Assembly (NCBI GenBank): GCA_902558075.1 | Contig: CACECO010000006.1 | Coordinates: 25,388-89,387 of the forward strand | Source of the DNA: an uncultured Litorivicinus sp. | Lineage (GTDB): Bacteria > Pseudomonadota > Gammaproteobacteria > Pseudomonadales > Litorivicinaceae | Direction: 5' to 3' | DNA: 64,000 nucleotides | Shown here: positions 1-11,061 of the stretch, piece after piece | Numbering within the stretch: position 1 is the stretch's first letter | How the letters are laid out: each line of letters starts with the position of its first letter | The notes under the pieces: model-generated | What the model saw: the letters and a program-made list of their open reading frames with translations, nothing else | Database searches by the model: none | Told to the model about the DNA's origin: nothing | Made by a program: the position numbers and the translations under genes

Positions 1-1503
1 ATGACATCGGCAGACGTTTTCAAACTTCTTGAATCGGAAGGGCTACCACAGAGCCTAAAGGCATCGGTCACACAATTATTCGAGGCTATTCGACAAGGAC
101 ACACAGCACTGCAGTTGTCCAATGAGGAGGCTGATCTATGGGCGCAGACACTTTCCGCATCAGAAATAGCTACCTTATTTGCTGTCAATCGTGGTGCTCT
201 GCAAATTCGCCAGCACTTTGCCCAAGAGTCTAGAGTTGCTGGCGCACTTAAAAAACGTTCGAGCCGCCCCGCGCTCAAAATCACTATCGACCCAAAACAA
301 CTGATGCCACATGCCGACGCGTCACAACAGGACGCAATTGTAGGCGCGGCAAGTCAGCGCTTGTCGATTGTTACAGGTGGCCCAGGTACAGGTAAAACAA
401 CGACCGCAGCTGCGATCATCGCTGCTAAGCGGACCCTTTTCCAACGACTACCTCGTGTCGCATTAGTTGCGCCAACTGGCAAAGCGGCTGTCCGGTTAAC
501 CGAATCATTTCACGCCGCCATATCGAAAATGCCATCGACTGAACTTGAGCCTGTGGTGGCGACGACCATCCATCGGCAACTGAAAGAACTTAATTCAGCT
601 GACATCGTATTGATCGACGAAGCATCGATGGTGTCACTCGATCTGTTTGATCGATTACTTAAGTCGCTCGGTCAAGACACGCATCTCATATTGATGGGAG
701 ATCCCAATCAATTAGCCAGCGTTGAAGCGGGCAGTATTCTCAAAGTCATCACGGAATCGAATACGTTTTCTCATCATTGCTTTGAGCTGACTCAACGCCA
801 TCGAATCGAGGGGCATAAAGCATTAGCGCAACTCGAGGATCTATGTTTATCCGGTGACCCTCAACGCTTCATTCAAGGTTTGAAGGATTCGGGTATGTTT
901 TGGGAAAATAACCAACGAGTCGACCGTTTACAAGGCGCTTTGATTGACGGCTACCGACAGTATTTCAAAGGCCTACAACGGGCACAAATCTCATCCTCTC
1001 CAGATTTCCAGTGCCTGACAGCAATCAGCGAGGGTGTCGGTGGACGTCGTATGATCAATCATCTAGCACAAGTAGAAACCCAACGTCTCGGGCTCAATGG
1101 CTTTGGTGAGCGATTATTAGTGACCGAAAATCAGCCGGGAATCGGAGTTTTCAATGGAGATATCGGTATCGTCATTGATTCTTATGACTCGCCAAATCCG
1201 CGGGTCCAATTTGATAATCTTGACCAACCACTCCGAAAAAACCAATTGGGTTCGGTCGAATCTGCCTGGGCAATTAGTATCCACCGGTCCCAAGGATCAG
1301 AATACCAATCTGTATTCATTTGCTTGCCTGAGCCAAGCTCATCGCAGTCACGTTTCAAGCCAAGTAGAGAGCATGTTTACACTGCGCTCACAAGAGCCAA
1401 AGAATCGATCCAACTTTTTGCAACAGAATCAATGATCGATCGAGCGATTTCGCAGACAACGTGTCGTGTGACCTGTCTTGACCACTTCTTGAATGCCTCT
1501 TGA
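1..1503 (+). CDS. recD: Exodeoxyribonuclease V alpha subunit RecD (5'-3' helicase)
   Basis: This is the RecD helicase subunit of the RecBCD enzyme, which processes double-strand DNA ends for recombination. The Walker A motif GGPGTGKTTT sits near residues 126-135. A Walker B-type IVLIDEASMVS lies near residue 200. The late SF1 helicase motifs appear as AISIHRSQGSEYQSV and VYTALTRAKES near the C-terminus. At 500 residues it is shorter than E. coli RecD (about 608), mostly before Walker A. The ATG lies on the first base of the window, so a start further upstream cannot be excluded. recB and recC are not visible and would be expected upstream. Confidence 0.9.
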   Translation: MTSADVFKLLESEGLPQSLKASVTQLFEAIRQGHTALQLSNEEADLWAQTLSASEIATLFAVNRGALQIRQHFAQESRVAGALKKRSSRPALKITIDPKQLMPHADASQQDAIVGAASQRLSIVTGGPGTGKTTTAAAIIAAKRTLFQRLPRVALVAPTGKAAVRLTESFHAAISKMPSTELEPVVATTIHRQLKELNSADIVLIDEASMVSLDLFDRLLKSLGQDTHLILMGDPNQLASVEAGSILKVITESNTFSHHCFELTQRHRIEGHKALAQLEDLCLSGDPQRFIQGLKDSGMFWENNQRVDRLQGALIDGYRQYFKGLQRAQISSSPDFQCLTAISEGVGGRRMINHLAQVETQRLGLNGFGERLLVTENQPGIGVFNGDIGIVIDSYDSPNPRVQFDNLDQPLRKNQLGSVESAWAISIHRSQGSEYQSVFICLPEPSSSQSRFKPSREHVYTALTRAKESIQLFATESMIDRAISQTTCRVTCLDHFLNAS

Positions 1504-1547
1504 CCATGTAGAATTCGGTCACTTCAACCGAATCATAAGGAATTGCC

Positions 1548-1940
1548 GTGGAGCTTGATGAGCAGGATCCAACCCCAGAAGGCGAATTGATTCTTAGAGT
1601 CATTGCGCACCCTCGATTCACAAATGCGCTCGGCGATATTTATGCTGGATGGTTGTTGGATCAAATGGATCAGGCAGCCGCCCAGATCGCAATGAAAACT
1701 AGTGGTGGTCGTTGCGCGACTGTGTCAATTGAAAATGTTGATTTTATTGCACCGGTGCCAGTTGGGTCAGAGGTGTCGATCTATGGCGAACTGGAGGATG
1801 TTGGTCGCTCATCGATGCAGATCCGCATTGAAGTCTGGATAACAGAGCAGGACGCTGAAAGTTATAAGTCCACCGAAACACGATTTGTCTTCGTCGCGAT
1901 CGATTCCAATGGGCGAATTCGTCAGGTCCCTGGATCCTAA
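1548..1940 (+). CDS. yciA: YciA-like acyl-CoA thioesterase (hotdog fold)
   Basis: This is a 130-residue single hotdog-domain thioesterase that probably hydrolyses acyl-CoA esters in the cytoplasm. It follows the YciA pattern closely: GELILRVIAHPRFTNALGDI, then GWLLDQMDQAAAQIA with the expected acidic residue, then VENVDF-like and PVPVGSEVSIY segments, and IEVWITE. The start is GTG, preceded by an AAGGAATT ribosome-binding stretch. It follows recD by 44 bases in the same direction and its stop abuts the stop of the convergent uvrD with no spacer. The family call is firm; the acyl chain preferred cannot be read from sequence. Confidence 0.85.
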   Translation: MELDEQDPTPEGELILRVIAHPRFTNALGDIYAGWLLDQMDQAAAQIAMKTSGGRCATVSIENVDFIAPVPVGSEVSIYGELEDVGRSSMQIRIEVWITEQDAESYKSTETRFVFVAIDSNGRIRQVPGS

Positions 1941-4130
1941 TTATCCGAGTGGGACAAGCTTCGCGTACTGAAGAACGAGCCACTTTGTAGAACCATCATC
2001 AAAACGAACCTGCACTTTCATTTGTGGACCTGATCCCTCAAAAGCCAAGACGGTCCCCTCGCCAAATAACCCGTGGTCAACGCGTGAGCCAATCCCCAAG
2101 CCCGTTTGTTCTCCAAACCCATCATCGTAGTCTTGGAATCTCGGATGCCGATGCGGACGATCAACTGGTCTTGCGCCAAACGATGACGACACAAACGGCC
2201 GGCTAATTTGTGATTCCAGACGAACCTCTTCAATACAGTCTTTTGGAATCTCGCGAACAAACCGACTCAAAAGGCCAAAGTGATCACGACCGTTCAACCG
2301 ACGTGTCTCTGCATACGTCACGACCAAATGCTGCATTGCGCGTGTGATTCCCACATAGGCAAGACGTCGCTCTTCCTCCAGCCCGCCTGCAGAATCAAGG
2401 CTCATCACATGAGGAAACAGCTCCTCTTCGGCGCCCACTAAAAAGACTCTAGGGAACTCCAATCCTTTTGCCGAGTGAAGCGTCATTAACTGAACTGCAT
2501 CTGCATCCGGATCCGCCTGGGTTTCGCCTGCATCGAGACTTGCCTGAGACAAAAACTGAAGAAGCACGGACGACTCCTCATCCTCCGGCTCAAAGGCACG
2601 ACATGCACTGACGAGTTCGTTTAAGTTATCAACGCGCGCTTGACCGCGCTCTCCTTTCTCCGAGCCGTGGTATGCGAGCAGACCGGTGGTATCGATCACG
2701 TCGCGGGTAAGGTCCGATAATTCAAGATCCTTTGCTTTACCATCGAGGTCATTGATTAAATCAATAAAGATCACAACCGCAGTTTTTGCTCGACCACTCA
2801 AACGGTCACCGCGGGTCAGTTGTAATGCGGCATCCCATAACCCTTTGCCTTCATCCCGAGCCGTTTGGCGAATTTGCTCGACTGTCCTTTCACCAATACC
2901 CCGTGGTGGAACATTGATAATGCGTTCAAAAGCCGTGTCGTCAAATCGGTTTTGGATAAGCCTTAGATACATCAGGGCGTTCTTGATCTCGAGTCGCTCG
3001 TAGAACCGTTGGCCACCGTAGATTCGGTATGGAATACCTGCGCGCAGCAATGCATCTTCAAGTACACGCGACTGGGCGTTACTGCGATACAGAATCGCTT
3101 GCTCTCCATAGAGACCGCCTTGCTCGACATGTTGGCTCATCCGGTTGGCCACAAAACGCGCCTCGTCTTGCTCATTGAAAGCTGCATAAAGCTGGATCGG
3201 AGTGCCTTCGCTTTGGTCCGTCCACAGCTCTTTTCCAAGTCGGCTGGTGTTATTCGAGATCACTGCGTTGGCGGCTTTTAAAATAATGTCAGTCGATCGA
3301 TAGTTCTGCTCTAAACGAATGGTTGTCACTGGCGCAAAGTCAGATTCGTATCGATGGATATTCTCTATCCGGGCACCGCGCCAGGCATAAATCGATTGGT
3401 CGTCATCACCGACCGCCATGACACGAGTCTTCTTACCCGCGAGTAAACGGATCCATGCGTATTGAATGGTGTTCGTATCCTGGAACTCATCAATCAATAA
3501 GTGACTAAAACGATCTTGATAATGCCGTAAAAGCTCCGATTTGTTTTTAAATGTCTCGAATGTACGCAATAATAGCTCACCAAAATCGACTAAATTCTGG
3601 GCATTGCATCGCTCCTCATATTCGGTATAAAGCCGGATTAACATGTCGTTGTAATAATCGCGTCCTGTTTGCAAATGATGCGGCCGCTGGCCTTCATCTT
3701 TGCAATCATTAATAAAACCAGCCACGGCGCGCGGTTTAAACTTCGCATCATCCAGTTGCAGATCCGCAATGATGCGCTTCATCATCCGTTGTTGATCATC
3801 AGAATCAAGAATTAAGAACTGCTCGATAAGACCGGCGTCGCGCCAATGCGCGCGCAAAAATCGATGTGCTAGGCCATGAAAGGTGCCAACCCACATTGTA
3901 TGAAGCGATCGTCCAAGCGTCTCCTCAAGACGTTCACGCATCTCGCGCGCCGCCTTGTTGGTAAAAGTTACTGCCATCAAACTATGCGGAGACAATCCTT
4001 GATCACGCATTAAAAATGCCATGCGCTCAACAAGAACGCGCGTCTTTCCAGACCCTGCACCAGCAATGACAAGCAAATTGGACTCAGGCGCTTCCACCGC
4101 CATCTGTTGTGGGTCGTTCAAACGCATCAA
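1941..4130 (-). CDS. uvrD: DNA helicase II UvrD
   Basis: This is a superfamily 1A 3'-5' helicase acting in nucleotide excision repair and methyl-directed mismatch repair. At 729 residues it matches the usual length (about 720). Visible motifs include AGAGSGKTRVL near residue 25, TFTNKAAREMRER, DEFQDTN, GDDDQSIYAWRGA, LEQNYRS, LMTLHSAKGLEF and YVGITRAM. The C-terminus holds the Tudor-like UvrD segment ending WLVLQYAKLVPLG, which separates UvrD from Rep. It converges with the thioesterase with zero intergenic bases. A short gap follows toward katG, so it is probably transcribed alone. Confidence 0.95.
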   Translation of the reverse strand: MMRLNDPQQMAVEAPESNLLVIAGAGSGKTRVLVERMAFLMRDQGLSPHSLMAVTFTNKAAREMRERLEETLGRSLHTMWVGTFHGLAHRFLRAHWRDAGLIEQFLILDSDDQQRMMKRIIADLQLDDAKFKPRAVAGFINDCKDEGQRPHHLQTGRDYYNDMLIRLYTEYEERCNAQNLVDFGELLLRTFETFKNKSELLRHYQDRFSHLLIDEFQDTNTIQYAWIRLLAGKKTRVMAVGDDDQSIYAWRGARIENIHRYESDFAPVTTIRLEQNYRSTDIILKAANAVISNNTSRLGKELWTDQSEGTPIQLYAAFNEQDEARFVANRMSQHVEQGGLYGEQAILYRSNAQSRVLEDALLRAGIPYRIYGGQRFYERLEIKNALMYLRLIQNRFDDTAFERIINVPPRGIGERTVEQIRQTARDEGKGLWDAALQLTRGDRLSGRAKTAVVIFIDLINDLDGKAKDLELSDLTRDVIDTTGLLAYHGSEKGERGQARVDNLNELVSACRAFEPEDEESSVLLQFLSQASLDAGETQADPDADAVQLMTLHSAKGLEFPRVFLVGAEEELFPHVMSLDSAGGLEEERRLAYVGITRAMQHLVVTYAETRRLNGRDHFGLLSRFVREIPKDCIEEVRLESQISRPFVSSSFGARPVDRPHRHPRFQDYDDGFGEQTGLGIGSRVDHGLFGEGTVLAFEGSGPQMKVQVRFDDGSTKWLVLQYAKLVPLG

Positions 4131-4243
4131 TTCATCCCGTAAAAAAGCGTGCCAACCGACTGAGAGAATACCGGACGAATACCAACGGCTCTAGGAAAAA
4201 ACGTAGAGCGTAAGAGCCTTGTTTGACAATGAATCTAGAAAGT

Positions 4244-4267
4244 GCCCGGCGACTGGCGCCGCCGGGC
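4244..4267 (-). terminator. Probable katG transcription terminator
   Basis: Just after the katG stop, read on the reverse strand, there is an 8-bp perfect stem GCCCGGCG / CGCCGGGC with an 8-base loop, followed by ACTTTCT. The stem is strong and GC-rich but the T-run is weak, so efficiency is uncertain. Confidence 0.55.
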
Positions 4268-4274
4268 GTTTGAT

Positions 4275-6440
<2,166 letters not shown>

Positions 6441-6512
6441 CTACATATATTCTCACCATCTAGATGAACAGAAGGTCTCTCGCATGTATAGTTATTATTA
6501 TGTATCGACTCG

Positions 6513-6527
6513 ATAGAAATGAACTAT
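6513..6527. promoter_or_regulatory. Possible OxyR-like operator half in the katG divergent promoter region
   Basis: In the 205-bp gap between divergent katG and the Fe-S gene there is ATAG-N7-CTAT (ATAGaaatgaaCTAT), the spacing of one OxyR dyad unit. Further ATAG tetramers occur at 6488 and 6530, but they do not fall on the 22-bp period of the full OxyR tetramer site. The assignment rests on this one dyad plus the katG context, so it is tentative. Confidence 0.3.
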
Positions 6528-6612
6528 GGATAGCCTCGTATCGTGACGGTTCTTTAATAGATCGGTCGCGATAGTCAGCGACTAGGCCCGACTATAGATT
6601 CAGAGATAAGCG

Positions 6613-7971
6613 ATGACCAAAAATCCAAGTGCCCGGTTAGCCCTCAAAGAAGACAGAAACACGATAGACTGGTTAAATCCCGATTACTACGATGAAGCGG
6701 CCCTCAATGAAGAGATGCTGAGGGTATTTGATGTCTGCCACGGCTGTCGTCAGTGTCTCAACCTATGTAACTCTTTCCCAAATCTTTTCGACCTGATAGA
6801 TGATACCGAGGGCATGGAGGTCGACGAGGTTGCGACTGCAGACTACAAAAAAGTAGTCGACGATTGTTACCTCTGCGATCTTTGCTACTCCGCCAAGTGC
6901 CCCTACGTGCCGCCCAACCCCTTAGGTATCGACTTTCCGCATCTGATGCTGAGGGCCAAGGCGACCTACCTTCGAAAAGACAGCCTCCCCCCATCAGAGA
7001 GACTTTTGTCAAGCACCGATACGATTGGCAAACTGGCAGGGATACCGGTGCTGACCGAGACCATCAACGTTGTGTCTCAATGGAAACCCGTAAAATTTTT
7101 GAGCTCACATACACTGGGCATCCACGAAGACGCATGGATCCCCAAACTTGCCACGAAAACTTTCAGTCAGATAAAAGAACCATCAGCTAAACTGGTTGTC
7201 GTCGATGGAAGACGAACACCTGGTAAAGTTGCAATATTTGCTACCTGCTACATCAACTATCACGAGCCCGGAATCGGCATAGACCTGATCAAGGTGCTCG
7301 AACACAATCAGATCCCCTGGATAACTGCGGAAAGAGAGGTCTGCTGTGGCATGCCCAAGCTCGAACAGGGGGACCTAGAGGCGGTCGATAGACTAAAAAG
7401 AATCAACATCCCTCACCTCGCAGAACTGGCTAGACAAGGGTTCGCGATTATGTCTCCGGTCCCTTCTTGCACACTAATGTTCAAGCAAGAGATCCCTCTA
7501 ATGCACCCCCTAGATGATGACGTACTTGCCGTCAAAGAAGCGTTCTGGGACCCATTTGAATACCTGCTGGCTCGCTATGAAGATAGTCTTATGAAGCTGG
7601 ATTTCTGTCGAGGCCTCGGCAAAATCGCCTACCATGCGCCTTGCCATGGCCGCGTTCAGAACATCGATAACGCAACAGAAAAAGTTCTGCGTCTAATTTC
7701 GGACACTGAAATACACATAACCAAGCGATGCACTGGCCACGCAGGGACCTACGGGATCAAGAAAAACAGCCACAAAATCGCCATGAAAATTGGATACCCG
7801 GTTTCGCGGGCAATCCATGGCCAACAGCCAAATTTCGTATCAAGTGACTGCCCGTTAGGCGGCCACCACATAGCACAGGGAATCCAAGAAAAATTCGACT
7901 CTATTGTAAATGTGCAGCATCCAATCTCGCTGCTCGCTATCGCTTACGGGCTTCGTGACCGCGAGGACTAG
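6613..7971 (+). CDS. HdrD/GlpC-like heterodisulfide-reductase-related iron-sulfur protein
   Basis: This 452-residue protein carries two 4Fe-4S binding motifs near the N-terminus: CHGCRQCLNLC (about residues 38-48) and CYLCDLCYSAKCP (about residues 85-97). Two CCG-type domains follow, with signatures EREVCCGMPKLEQ and KRCTGHAGTYG plus SSDCPLGGHH. This is the layout of GlpC/HdrD-family electron-transfer subunits; relatives often occur beside rubrerythrin and DUF3501 genes, which are absent here. Beside katG, a role in peroxide-linked electron transfer is a guess. The gene uses many AGA/AGG arginine codons, unlike katG and the livG gene downstream, which hints at a separate origin. Confidence 0.75.
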   Translation: MTKNPSARLALKEDRNTIDWLNPDYYDEAALNEEMLRVFDVCHGCRQCLNLCNSFPNLFDLIDDTEGMEVDEVATADYKKVVDDCYLCDLCYSAKCPYVPPNPLGIDFPHLMLRAKATYLRKDSLPPSERLLSSTDTIGKLAGIPVLTETINVVSQWKPVKFLSSHTLGIHEDAWIPKLATKTFSQIKEPSAKLVVVDGRRTPGKVAIFATCYINYHEPGIGIDLIKVLEHNQIPWITAEREVCCGMPKLEQGDLEAVDRLKRINIPHLAELARQGFAIMSPVPSCTLMFKQEIPLMHPLDDDVLAVKEAFWDPFEYLLARYEDSLMKLDFCRGLGKIAYHAPCHGRVQNIDNATEKVLRLISDTEIHITKRCTGHAGTYGIKKNSHKIAMKIGYPVSRAIHGQQPNFVSSDCPLGGHHIAQGIQEKFDSIVNVQHPISLLAIAYGLRDRED

Positions 7972-8039
7972 CCCCACAGAAATGCCCGTAGCATAAACTG
8001 GGCGAGTGTTAGATACTGCATTTCGAGTTTCTTTTTTGA

Positions 8040-8510
8040 GGAGAAAAAGCAGGTGCTTTTGACCAGTTCTTCCTTCCAGACGCGATGATTGGCGATAGTC
8101 TTTTGCAGGCAATCGGTCCTGATTTGAACGGCTCTATTGGTACGGTTCCAGGAACAGACTCTAACGGTGCACAAATATACGCTGAACTTGCCAAAAAAGA
8201 TGGTTTTGAAGCGGGACCATACTCGCCAGAGGCATACGATGCAGCGGCATTGACTTTGCTTGCAATGCAAGCGGCGAACTCAAAAGACAGCAATGCAGTA
8301 AAAGCAAAGATCTTTGACGTCGCCAATGCACCTGGGACAAAAATCCTCCCAGGTGAGCTTGCCAAAGGGCTTCAGATCCTGAAAGACGGTGGTCAAATCG
8401 ACTACCTGGGTGCTACAGCGGTTGAGTTGATCGGTGCTGGCGAGTCTTCCGGTAGTTACCGCGAAATTCTTGTCCAAGACGGCGAAAACACAACTGTTCG
8501 CTACCGCTAA
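8040..8510 (+). pseudogene. C-terminal fragment of a branched-chain amino-acid type periplasmic binding protein
   Basis: The ORF from 8085 encodes about 141 residues matching the C-terminal lobe of a Leu/Ile/Val-type substrate-binding protein (GTDSNGAQIYAELAKKDG, YSPEAYDAAALTLLAMQAA, LDYLG-like QIDYLGATAVEL). Family-like sequence continues upstream in frame (GAFDQFFLPDA) to a TGA at 8037, where it ends. The signal peptide and roughly 250 N-terminal residues are missing. The break lies about 70 bp after the Fe-S gene, so an insertion, deletion or assembly join removed the front of the gene. The intact transporter genes follow. No function is expected from the fragment itself. Confidence 0.8.
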
Positions 8511-8524
8511 TCGTTGAATCACAG

Positions 8525-8557
8525 GCGGCGTAGGGATAGTCTCTGCGCCGCTTTTTT
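8525..8557 (+). terminator. Terminator/attenuator after the binding-protein fragment
   Basis: Stem GCGGCG...CGCCGC, with an inner AGGGA/TCTCT pairing, is followed by six T residues between the binding-protein fragment and livG. Such hairpins are common after ABC binding-protein genes, where they lower expression of the downstream membrane and ATPase genes. Stem and T-run are directly visible. Confidence 0.8.
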
Positions 8558-8570
8558 GTGATGAAACCCA

Positions 8571-9341
8571 ATGATTCTTGTTGAAAACTTGCATAAACAC
8601 TTTGGTGGTGTCCAGGCTGTTAACGGAGCAACGCTCTCCATTCAGCCAGGATCCATCACTGGGCTGATCGGCCCCAATGGTGCGGGGAAAACAACCTTAT
8701 TCAACGTGATCGCAGGCTTATATCAGCCGACTTCTGGCAAAGTCTTCCTCAATGGTGGAGACATCACGGGTTTAAAGCCGCATGAACTATTTCACAAAGG
8801 CGTACTCCGTACGTTTCAGCTTTCCCATGAATTTTCAACGCTGACTGTGCGTGACAACCTAATGATGGTTCCACCAAATCAGGCGGGGGAGAGCCTGATG
8901 AACACATGGTTTAAACCCAGTCTCGTCAAAGCCCACGAAGAAGAGGTCCGGGCCAAGGCCGATGAAGTCATCCGCTTCCTTGAAATTGATCACTTAGCAG
9001 AGGAATTTGCCGGCAATCTGTCAGGTGGGCAGAAAAAGTTGTTGGAGCTCGGTCGGACCATGATGGTTGATGCGAAAATTGTATTTCTCGATGAAGTCGG
9101 TGCAGGTGTGAACCGCACACTGCTCCATAAAATTGGTGATGCGATCATCAAACTGAATAAAGAGCGCAACTACACGTTTTGCCTAATTGAACACGACATG
9201 GAGTTTGTTGCTCGTTTATGTGATCCCGTGATCTGTATGGCTGAAGGAAAAGTTCTCGCCGAAGGCACGATAGAGGAGGTCAAAAATAATGAGCAGGTCA
9301 TTGAAGCCTATCTTGGTACTGGACTGAAACATAAAAAATAG
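8571..9341 (+). CDS. livG: ABC transporter ATPase, LivG type
   Basis: This is an ATP-binding subunit of a branched-chain amino-acid (HAAT) type importer, cytoplasmic and membrane associated. Walker A GPNGAGKTT is near residue 36, the signature is LSGGQKK, Walker B is KIVFLDEVGAG, and the H-loop is LIEHDM. The LivG-specific insert between Walker A and the signature (VRDNLMMVPPNQAGES...) is present. The proline usual after the Walker B glutamate is replaced (DEVGAG). Its 256 residues fit the family. It is followed after one base by livF. The transported substrate is not determined; amide, urea or amino-acid importers share this architecture. Confidence 0.85.
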   Translation: MILVENLHKHFGGVQAVNGATLSIQPGSITGLIGPNGAGKTTLFNVIAGLYQPTSGKVFLNGGDITGLKPHELFHKGVLRTFQLSHEFSTLTVRDNLMMVPPNQAGESLMNTWFKPSLVKAHEEEVRAKADEVIRFLEIDHLAEEFAGNLSGGQKKLLELGRTMMVDAKIVFLDEVGAGVNRTLLHKIGDAIIKLNKERNYTFCLIEHDMEFVARLCDPVICMAEGKVLAEGTIEEVKNNEQVIEAYLGTGLKHKK

Positions 9342-9342
9342 T

Positions 9343-10047
9343 ATGAGCTTTTTACTTGGCGAACAGATGACAGGCGGATATGGAGCAACAGATATTTTGC
9401 ACAACTGCTCGATCGGCGTTGAAAAAGGCGAGATCGCGGTCATCGTTGGAACCAATGGCGCAGGTAAATCGACGGCCATGAAAGCCGTTTTTGGCATGCT
9501 GCCCCTGAGGAAAGGTCACGTGATATTTGACGGTGAAGACGTCACACAGTTAAGGCCTGAAGAGCGAGTAGTCAAAGGAATGGGTTTCGTCCCACAAACC
9601 CATAATGTGTTTACATCGATGACTGTTGAAGAAAACCTGGAAATGGGTGCGTTCATCCGCACCGATTCCCTCAATGATTCAATTGCGCAAGTCTACGATT
9701 TGTTTCCCATCCTGAAAGAAAAAAGAAAGCAGCCTGCTGGAGAACTTTCAGGCGGCCAGCGCCAGTAAGTTGCGGTGGGTAGAGCATTAATGACCCATCC
9801 AAAAGTGCTCATGCTTGATGAGCCGACAGCAGGCGTCTCGCCCATTGTCATGAACGAGTTATTCGATCGCATTATTGAAATTGCTCGACTGGATGTCGCC
9901 ATTTTGATGGTCGAGCAGAATGCCAAGCAACCGCTCGAGATCGCTGATAAAGGGTATGTGCTTGTGCAAGGGCAAAACCGATTTGCGGACACTGGCAACT
10001 CACTCTTGGCAAACCCAGACGTTCGTCGAGCGTTTTTAGGGGGATAA
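9343..10047 (+). pseudogene. livF: ABC transporter ATPase, LivF type, interrupted by an in-frame TAA
   Basis: The ORFs at 9343-9768 and 9775-10047 are in the same frame and together make one 234-codon LivF-type ATPase. The first part holds Walker A GTNGAGKST and ends in the signature LSGGQRQ; the second starts VAVGRALMTHP and carries Walker B VLMLDEPTAGVSP and the H-loop-region VEQNAK. A single TAA codon replaces the residue after the signature, usually Met or Lys in relatives. The frame is otherwise undamaged, so this is a point nonsense change, a base-calling error or a very recent mutation. If real, the second part would lack Walker A and the ATPase would be dead. Confidence 0.8.
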
Positions 10048-11061
10048 ATGACTGATTTTTTCAACGCGCTCGCAATCCTTGGCAATTTCCTCATCATCCC
10101 AGGCCTCACTTATGGCTCGCAACTCGCACTCGGCGCCTTGGGCGTCACATTGGTTTATGGGGTACTTCGCTTCTCGAATTTCGGCCATGGTGAAACAATG
10201 GCTTTTGGCGCAATGGTGACAATTTTAGTCACGTGGGCACTCCAGTCCGTTGGTATCTCCATCCGACCACTCCCAACTGCTCTGTTAGCGATTCCTGTGG
10301 GAATCCTCGTTACCGTCGCACTCACCTTGCTGATCGATCGATTTGTCTATCGGTATCATCGAGAGCGAAAGGCTAATCCAGTAATTTTTTTGATTGTCTC
10401 GATTGGCGTCATGTTCTTCCTCGGAGGGTTGATTCGTTTCATTATCGGGCCTGGCGACCAAATTTTCTTTGATGGAACACGATTTATATTAAAGGCGCGT
10501 GATTTCAAGCAAATGACGGGGCTCAATGAAGGCTTGTCGCTTAAAATGACGCAAGCGGTCACGATTATTACCGCGGTCATCATAGTTGCTGCAATGTTCT
10601 GGTTTCTTAACCACACACGCACCGGTAAATCGATGCGAGCCTATTCGGATAATGAAAACTTAGCACTGCTGTCCGGCATCAACCCAGATCGTGTGGTTCT
10701 GATCACATGGATTCTCGTTGCAGCACTTGCCACCATCGCGGGCACACTCTATGGCCTAGATAAATCATTTAAGCCGTTTGTCTATATGCAACTGTTACTC
10801 CCAATCTTTGCATCCGCAATCGTTGGTGGTGTTGGCAACCCGCTCGGTGCTATTGCCGGCGGGTATGTCATCGCATTTAGTGAGTTGATACTGACGTTTG
10901 CTTATAAGAAGGTCGTCTTATATTTAGGCCCAGACAATATGGAGCTTGAATCGCTGGTGCAGTTCTTAGGCACAGACTACAAGATCGCTGTCTCGTTTAT
11001 CATTTTAGTGATCGTGTTGATTATTAAGCCGACTGGCTTATTTAGTGGGAAAACGATCTGA
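10048..11061 (+). CDS. livH: ABC transporter permease, LivH type
   Basis: This is an inner-membrane permease of the branched-chain amino-acid type importer. The 337 residues are strongly hydrophobic, with about eight membrane segments. Family landmarks include LTYGSQLALGALGVTLVYGV near the N-terminus, the loop TRTGKSMRAYSDNENLALLSGINPDRV that contacts the ATPase, and FASAIVGGVGNPLGAIAGGY. The start is right after the livF stop and the stop overlaps the livM start (TGATG), showing translational coupling. With the mutated livF and headless binding protein, this transporter may be non-functional unless those are sequence errors. Confidence 0.85.
   Translation: MTDFFNALAILGNFLIIPGLTYGSQLALGALGVTLVYGVLRFSNFGHGETMAFGAMVTILVTWALQSVGISIRPLPTALLAIPVGILVTVALTLLIDRFVYRYHRERKANPVIFLIVSIGVMFFLGGLIRFIIGPGDQIFFDGTRFILKARDFKQMTGLNEGLSLKMTQAVTIITAVIIVAAMFWFLNHTRTGKSMRAYSDNENLALLSGINPDRVVLITWILVAALATIAGTLYGLDKSFKPFVYMQLLLPIFASAIVGGVGNPLGAIAGGYVIAFSELILTFAYKKVVLYLGPDNMELESLVQFLGTDYKIAVSFIILVIVLIIKPTGLFSGKTI

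Noticed and set aside
6488-6533. Full tetrameric OxyR site in the katG gap
   Set aside because: Only one ATAG-N7-CTAT dyad fits; the other ATAG tetramers miss the required 22-bp period.
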